Assembly (NCBI RefSeq): GCF_014647495.1
Contig: NZ_BMPH01000002.1
Location: 186,001 to 250,000, forward strand
Direction of reading: 5' to 3'
Origin: Glutamicibacter protophormiae
GTDB lineage: Bacteria > Actinomycetota > Actinomycetes > Actinomycetales > Micrococcaceae
DNA: 64,000 bases
The notes under the pieces are model-generated. The model ran no database searches. It saw only the letters and a list, made by a program, of their open reading frames with translations, and was not told the origin of the DNA. Both the position numbers and the translations under genes were made by a program. Numbering within the stretch: the first letter of the stretch is position 1; each line of letters begins with the position of its first letter. Below, one piece after another: positions 59,718-64,000 of this stretch.

Positions 59718-61265
59718 ATGAGTTATCTCCTTTCGACCGCACGGCGGACCGCGACGGCCCTGCTGGTGCTTCTTCCACTGGTGCTCGGGGGATTTCTTGC
59801 GGTGCCAGCGGTGGCGGACGAACAGATTTACGAGCCGATCTACCCGGTGGGTCCCAGCGACGCACCGTTGAATGGCCAGGACGAAGACAAGGAGAAAGGC
59901 ACGATCCGCGTCCCCGGCTTGGTCGCCGAAGAAGGGGACTTCCACCTGGCGGTCATCGACTCGGTGCAGGCCCAGATCGACAACCAGGAAGTCCTGGACA
60001 CGGTCCGCGAGACCATGGGGCAGACCAACGCCAAAATCGTGGTGGGTGTCGATACGGCCGACAATACGATGGAAGGCGGGGCGGCCCAATTCATCCGCGC
60101 CCTGACCTTGTTCGGTCCCACCTCGTACCTGCTCCTGCACGACGACTGGCCCGACAGCACCGATACCAAGGGCTATATCCAAGACGGCTGGATTGTCGTT
60201 GGCCTGATGCTTCCGGACAAGGACGGCCAAGGCGCGGAGATCGCGATCGACAAGGCTTGGAACGTGACCGGGGACCGTTCGGCGGCCCTGTCCAACAGCG
60301 TTGCCGCGCTACGGCCGATGATGGACAAGGAAGACTACACCCAGGCGGTTATCGAAGCGGTGCGCATCACCACCGAGGAATTGAAAGCGCCCAAGAACAT
60401 CCTGGGCGTATTGCTGCCTGCCAGTTCAGACGGCAAGCGGACTCTGCTTTTTGTGTTCCTGGGCGTTCTGGGCACATTGCTCACCACCTACGTTGTTCTC
60501 CGCGGCGCCCGCAAGCGCCAGCGCCAGGCAACTACGGAGCGCAGCGCACGAGCGGCACAGCTCACCCGGCTGCTGCCGCAACAACTGCGCGAACTTGAAT
60601 CCTGCAAGCTGCCAGCCATCAGCGTTGATGCCGGGGGTGTCATCCAGCAGCGTGCCGAACTGCTGGAACGGGCCATCTCACCGCTCGCGAAGGCCGGGCA
60701 GGAAGCGGTGCGCCGGGTTTCGGCGGCAACCCCGGTCAGCAGCGCGGAACTTGACCGGCTGGAACGGACCATCCGGTGCCAGGAAGAACTGGTTTCGGCA
60801 TGCACCGCGTTCACCGGGCTGCTTGGCAACTCGAATCCCAGCCGCCAGCGGTGGGGATCGATCATCTCCGCACACCGCCGGCTGCTGGATGATTGCGCGC
60901 AGTTCCTCGACCGCGCGGACACCGCGTCCTTAGACGCAGCCGCGCGCGTGCGTGCGCATTTGGTAACCGATACGGATGCCTTGGATGAAGCCCAGCAGTG
61001 GCTGGACAAGCCGATGTCCAGAAACGTCGCACCGATTGCCATGCTGGGACGTCTTTGGGAACTGCGCCTCGCGCTGGCCTCGGATCTGGAGCGGCTGCTG
61101 GAGCAGGCGGGGAGAAAGCGGATCAAGGTCCCCCACGAGCTTGCTGCCCACCGCGCCGACCGCCCAGCGGACGGCAGGCGGAGGCTTGACGACCTGGCCA
61201 CCCTGGATCAGGCTTCGCGAGAGGTACAGCGCTGGATGGATGGCGACCCGGGGGACAGGGCATGA
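59718..61265 (+). CDS. Membrane protein with extracytoplasmic domain (possibly DUF5129-like)
   Basis: A 515-residue protein of unknown function. Signal peptide at residues 1-35 (Arg-rich start, LLVLLPLVLGGFLAVPAVA, then DEQ), extracytoplasmic domain about 36-240, one TM helix about 241-262 (LLFVFLGVLGTLLTTYVVL), then a strongly charged cytoplasmic helical region rich in Arg, Glu and Leu to the end. The outer domain has an alternating strand/helix pattern (HLAVIDSVQAQ, KIVVGVDTAD) a little like TPM domains. It resembles the DUF5129 proteins of Arthrobacter relatives as I remember them; this is not certain. It overlaps the next, related gene by ATGA. Confidence 0.8.
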   Translation: MSYLLSTARRTATALLVLLPLVLGGFLAVPAVADEQIYEPIYPVGPSDAPLNGQDEDKEKGTIRVPGLVAEEGDFHLAVIDSVQAQIDNQEVLDTVRETMGQTNAKIVVGVDTADNTMEGGAAQFIRALTLFGPTSYLLLHDDWPDSTDTKGYIQDGWIVVGLMLPDKDGQGAEIAIDKAWNVTGDRSAALSNSVAALRPMMDKEDYTQAVIEAVRITTEELKAPKNILGVLLPASSDGKRTLLFVFLGVLGTLLTTYVVLRGARKRQRQATTERSARAAQLTRLLPQQLRELESCKLPAISVDAGGVIQQRAELLERAISPLAKAGQEAVRRVSAATPVSSAELDRLERTIRCQEELVSACTAFTGLLGNSNPSRQRWGSIISAHRRLLDDCAQFLDRADTASLDAAARVRAHLVTDTDALDEAQQWLDKPMSRNVAPIAMLGRLWELRLALASDLERLLEQAGRKRIKVPHELAAHRADRPADGRRRLDDLATLDQASREVQRWMDGDPGDRA

Positions 61266-63802
61266 GCCGGTTCGCGGCCTTCGACTCGAGCGGGCGCAAG
61301 CTGCGTCGTCCGCACTCGCTGGCGCTGATCCCGGCCGTGCTCATGGCCCTGGCCACAACCGTGATTGCCGGGATGGGGCTGTCCGCCTACATCGCGTACG
61401 GGCAGCAGGACGCTCTCCGGCACGAGGTGAAGATCGTGGTGGAGGGCAGACACGATTGGAACATCAGCCAGGAAACCGTGGATGCCGCGGCCGACGGCCC
61501 GATCCTCGCACACCGTCCGTTCACCTTGACCGTCACTGATCGCTACCTGACCGGCGATGAGCTGCTGGATGGCATCGTTCCCGACCATGACATCCTGCTC
61601 AGCACCCAGCTGGCGAATCTGGAATCCGACGACCACAAGATCCAGCAGCGCTTCCACGGCACCGCGGTGCGCTCCGACCTGGTGGACGGGCGGGACCGCA
61701 AGGCCTATGACGAAACGGATATCCGTTTCGAGATCGACAACGCGTTCCGCGACAACCTGGGTTTGGGCCACGGCCCGAAATCCGTTGTCGCCGCCGCCCA
61801 GCGCGCGGCCGTGGTGCTCTACGACCCGCCCAACACGAACCCGGTTTTCTGGATCTCGCTGATCGCCCTGGCCGCCACGGCGACCACGGTTTTCCTGCTG
61901 ATGGCCCTGCGCTACAACCTGCGGTGGGAAGCAAAACACCGCCGCCTCGTCGCGGCGCAGCGCAAGCTGGCCCGCGTCGTGCTGGACCTCGAGGCGCTCG
62001 AAGCGACCTACCACGCGGCGCCGGAGGCCGAGCGCCCCGAGGGCTTCCGGAAATCCTGGCTCCAGCTGCAGAAGCTGTCCCTGGACTTGGCCCGAACCGA
62101 AAGCTCGCTGACCGAGCGGGTTTATTCGCGCAAAACCGCCTTCGGGGCGCAAACCGCCCAGCAGCTCACCGAATTCGAGGCCTCCGCCCGCAAGCTGACG
62201 AATTTGTCCGACGCGTTGATGGGCGCAGGCTCCGTGCACGCGCGCCTGACCGGGACCGGGACGACTCTCGACCGGCTCAGTGCCCCGATCAACGAAGCCA
62301 TGACGAGGCTGCTGATCCGATTGGAGCAGGCGCCGGGGCGGATGATCGCCAACGGTGACATCGAGCAGCTGCGTGCTGCCCTTGGCCAGTTGCTGGATGC
62401 GGCCGCCGGGGACTCGAAGAACCTGCAGGCCGTGGAGCAGTGGGAGCAGGCCGAGCGGCAGCTGGTCGCGCTCCTGGTCAAGCAGAAAAAGAAGATCTCC
62501 AGATATCCTCACGGCAAGGTCGCCGCTCCTGCAGGAGCGCCCGAGCAATACCGGGAACTGAAAACCTCGCTGGGGATGGACGCATCAACCGCCAAGGACG
62601 GCTACGCGAACGCGGCCTATCTGGACGCGCTGGTGAAATCCATCGTGGGTGGAACGCTTGAGTCGGACAGGATGACGACGGCAAAGCAGCGCACGGAGTC
62701 CAGCTACCGGCCCAGCGGACCGCGGCTGGCCGTGATGCTCACGGCCCTGCTTCTGGTCGGCATGATTCCGGCCGGCATCACGGCCGCCAATCTGGTTGAT
62801 GACCCGTTTTCCGAGCGTGAAGGCACGGGGCGCGGTGCGCAGCTGGAGATCGACGATCCCCGCGGCGAGCTGTCCGATACCGAAATCATCCGCTACTTGG
62901 ACGCCGACTTCCCGGTGCCAACCAGCATGGTGATCGCCGTCCGCGACGCCGAAGCCTACCTGGACCTGAGGACCGACCCTCCGGGATCTGCATACCGTTC
63001 GGCGGAGCCCCTGAGCCTGCTGAAGTCCCTGCACCGCATCAAGCAGGAATTTCCGGAACTGCTTGACCCGGTGACGAAGGAATTGAAGAACGGCAAGGCC
63101 ATTATTCCCGTGTTCTCAACGGACGAAGGGACAAGCATCGCGCCCGGCCTGATCAGCCCCGAAGTCAGCACGGGCCGATACACCCTCGGCGGGACGTCGA
63201 ACTGGGAACACGGGAGCATCCACGAAAGCAAGTATCCGGATATCACCATCGCCGGAGTGGTGGACGACTATGCCGAGGGCATTCAACGCAACGGCTTCGA
63301 AGAAGATACCTCGATTAGCTTCGGGGGTCTGTTCTGGTTGCTGACTTTGTTGTTCTTCTTCACCGTTGTGAACATCGTGCTGACCATCAGATTCCTGCTC
63401 ACCGCCACCGGGAGCCTGGGACGTTTCGGGCGCGGGACCGCCAAGCTGCGCGCGGCCAAGAAGAAATTGGAGCGCCTGCTCCTGGGCCTGGACGACTCCC
63501 AGATCAATGCCGTCGCGGTTCTTGGTGCCAGCGGCCGCGGCCGCGCCGACGACGCAGGCCAGAGGCTTTTTGAACGTGCCTTGGCCATGGCGCTGCGGGA
63601 AGAACGGGAACTGGATGCCACGCCGGTGAATGAGCGCCTGCGCCGCGAGTTCAGCGCCCGCGTCGCGCACCTGGAGCATTTGGCCGATGTGCTGTCCGAG
63701 CGCGACGCTGATGTCGCTCGCCGTGCCCAGACGCTGGTGTCCGCAACCCGCGGTGCGGGTGGAGACCCGACTGCCGAGGTGACGTTGCCGGGCCGGCGCT
63801 AG
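61262..63802 (+). CDS. Large membrane protein, duplicated architecture
   Basis: An 846-residue protein made of two units like the one in the gene before it. Unit 1: TM about 20-42, outer domain to about 192, TM about 194-216 (WISLIALAATATTVFLLMAL), charged cytoplasmic region about 217-475. Unit 2: TM about 485-507 (MLTALLLVGMIPAGITAANL), outer domain to about 680, TM about 685-712, and a charged tail rich in Arg, Glu and Leu. No enzyme motif is visible. Its close overlap with the preceding gene suggests a membrane complex. Function unknown. Confidence 0.8.
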   Translation: MSRFAAFDSSGRKLRRPHSLALIPAVLMALATTVIAGMGLSAYIAYGQQDALRHEVKIVVEGRHDWNISQETVDAAADGPILAHRPFTLTVTDRYLTGDELLDGIVPDHDILLSTQLANLESDDHKIQQRFHGTAVRSDLVDGRDRKAYDETDIRFEIDNAFRDNLGLGHGPKSVVAAAQRAAVVLYDPPNTNPVFWISLIALAATATTVFLLMALRYNLRWEAKHRRLVAAQRKLARVVLDLEALEATYHAAPEAERPEGFRKSWLQLQKLSLDLARTESSLTERVYSRKTAFGAQTAQQLTEFEASARKLTNLSDALMGAGSVHARLTGTGTTLDRLSAPINEAMTRLLIRLEQAPGRMIANGDIEQLRAALGQLLDAAAGDSKNLQAVEQWEQAERQLVALLVKQKKKISRYPHGKVAAPAGAPEQYRELKTSLGMDASTAKDGYANAAYLDALVKSIVGGTLESDRMTTAKQRTESSYRPSGPRLAVMLTALLLVGMIPAGITAANLVDDPFSEREGTGRGAQLEIDDPRGELSDTEIIRYLDADFPVPTSMVIAVRDAEAYLDLRTDPPGSAYRSAEPLSLLKSLHRIKQEFPELLDPVTKELKNGKAIIPVFSTDEGTSIAPGLISPEVSTGRYTLGGTSNWEHGSIHESKYPDITIAGVVDDYAEGIQRNGFEEDTSISFGGLFWLLTLLFFFTVVNIVLTIRFLLTATGSLGRFGRGTAKLRAAKKKLERLLLGLDDSQINAVAVLGASGRGRADDAGQRLFERALAMALREERELDATPVNERLRREFSARVAHLEHLADVLSERDADVARRAQTLVSATRGAGGDPTAEVTLPGRR

Positions 63803-63937
63803 ATGAAAGCCTATCCCTGGAGGCTCAGCCTGCTCGGAAGGACCGAAGGTTTTTTGAATGTCGCGGCCCTGTTTTCCGGCGGCAACGATTGCTACGGCTT
63901 GCGAGGCGAAAAATCCTGGACTCGGGACAACAAATAG
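63803..63937 (+). CDS. Possible 44-residue ORF directly after the large membrane protein
   Basis: ATG follows the preceding stop without a gap and the frame ends at TAG 63935-63937. No ribosome binding site beyond the coupled stop and no recognised family. Weak support. Confidence 0.25.
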   Translation: MKAYPWRLSLLGRTEGFLNVAALFSGGNDCYGLRGEKSWTRDNK

Positions 63938-64000
63938 CCTGATGCTGCCCATTGATCCTTCCGAAATCCGGGAGGAGAATGATCTACCGCCAAGTTCCGA

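Noticed and set aside
58002-60230. A 742-codon frame opposite the E2 gene
   Set aside because: Runs across the E2 terminator and into the next gene's signal peptide; no motifs.
63942-64000. Start of a further gene at the window end (ATG 63942 or 63979, the latter after GGAGGAG)
   Set aside because: At most 20 codons are visible, the spacing of the ribosome binding site is short, and the frame cannot be judged.
1-64000. tRNA, rRNA, CRISPR arrays and intact insertion sequences
   Set aside because: No cloverleaf-type T-loop sequence, rRNA text, regular spacer repeats or transposase motifs (DDE pattern with terminal repeats) were found on reading the gaps of both strands.

Overview
The window is GC-rich, densely packed actinobacterial chromosome. 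Many genes meet in 4-base ATGA or GTGA overlaps, GTG starts are common, and third codon positions are strongly GC. The gene content (NasB-type nitrate reductase subunit, uroporphyrinogen-III synthase with a winged-helix tail, DUF2695, branched-chain-type E1/E2 genes next to hisC) points to the Micrococcaceae, most likely an Arthrobacter or Glutamicibacter relative. That placement is inferred from content, not from a marker gene. I see no tRNA, rRNA, CRISPR array, intact insertion sequence or prophage.

Left part (1-24 kb). A truncated MHS-family transporter and an SDR dehydrogenase come first. A three-gene cassette follows: type III polyketide synthase, SAM methyltransferase and FAD monooxygenase, a layout that suggests a small methylated and hydroxylated phenolic or quinone product. 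Then come rlmN, small hypotheticals, an AhpD-like protein and an aminotransferase. A minus-strand operon for proline-containing peptides (aminopeptidase P, amidohydrolase, proline iminopeptidase) follows; its last gene carries an in-frame TAG. Next are a LuxR-type regulator, a DUF2695 protein, DedA, an ABC exporter coupled to a DesKR-like two-component system, an enoyl-CoA hydratase convergent with an acyl-CoA ligase, a VOC protein and a GNAT acetyltransferase.

Middle part (25-51 kb) is rich in molybdoenzymes. fdhD precedes an FdhF/YdeP-like oxidoreductase. An NCS2 purine permease precedes xdhABC (xanthine dehydrogenase and its maturation factor), so purine uptake and oxidation sit together. 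The xdh operon has a 379-base leader with palindromes and a strong hairpin. The 3' end of xdhC is repeated 1.65 kb further on. The DNA between the copies holds a gene fragment, a small membrane protein and a PadR-type regulator, and looks like a later insertion. After a GlcD-type oxidase, a GntR regulator and an aldo/keto reductase comes a nitrate assimilation island: a HemD-like regulator, SUMT (sirohaem synthesis), nirB, a divergent nirD, nasB-like, nasA-like and a NarK-type transporter. Sites with the spacing of GlnR boxes lie before nirB, nirD and narK.

Right part (51-64 kb). purB is followed by a divergent pair: a 90-residue WXG100-like protein and an alpha/beta hydrolase with a helical N-terminal region. 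Then come a four-TM holin-like membrane protein, hisC, and an operon for the E1-alpha, E1-beta and E2 subunits of a 2-oxoacid dehydrogenase complex, headed by a 32-base palindrome. The window ends with two large, poorly known membrane proteins built from three copies of one topology unit: extracytoplasmic domain, one TM helix, charged helical cytoplasmic region.
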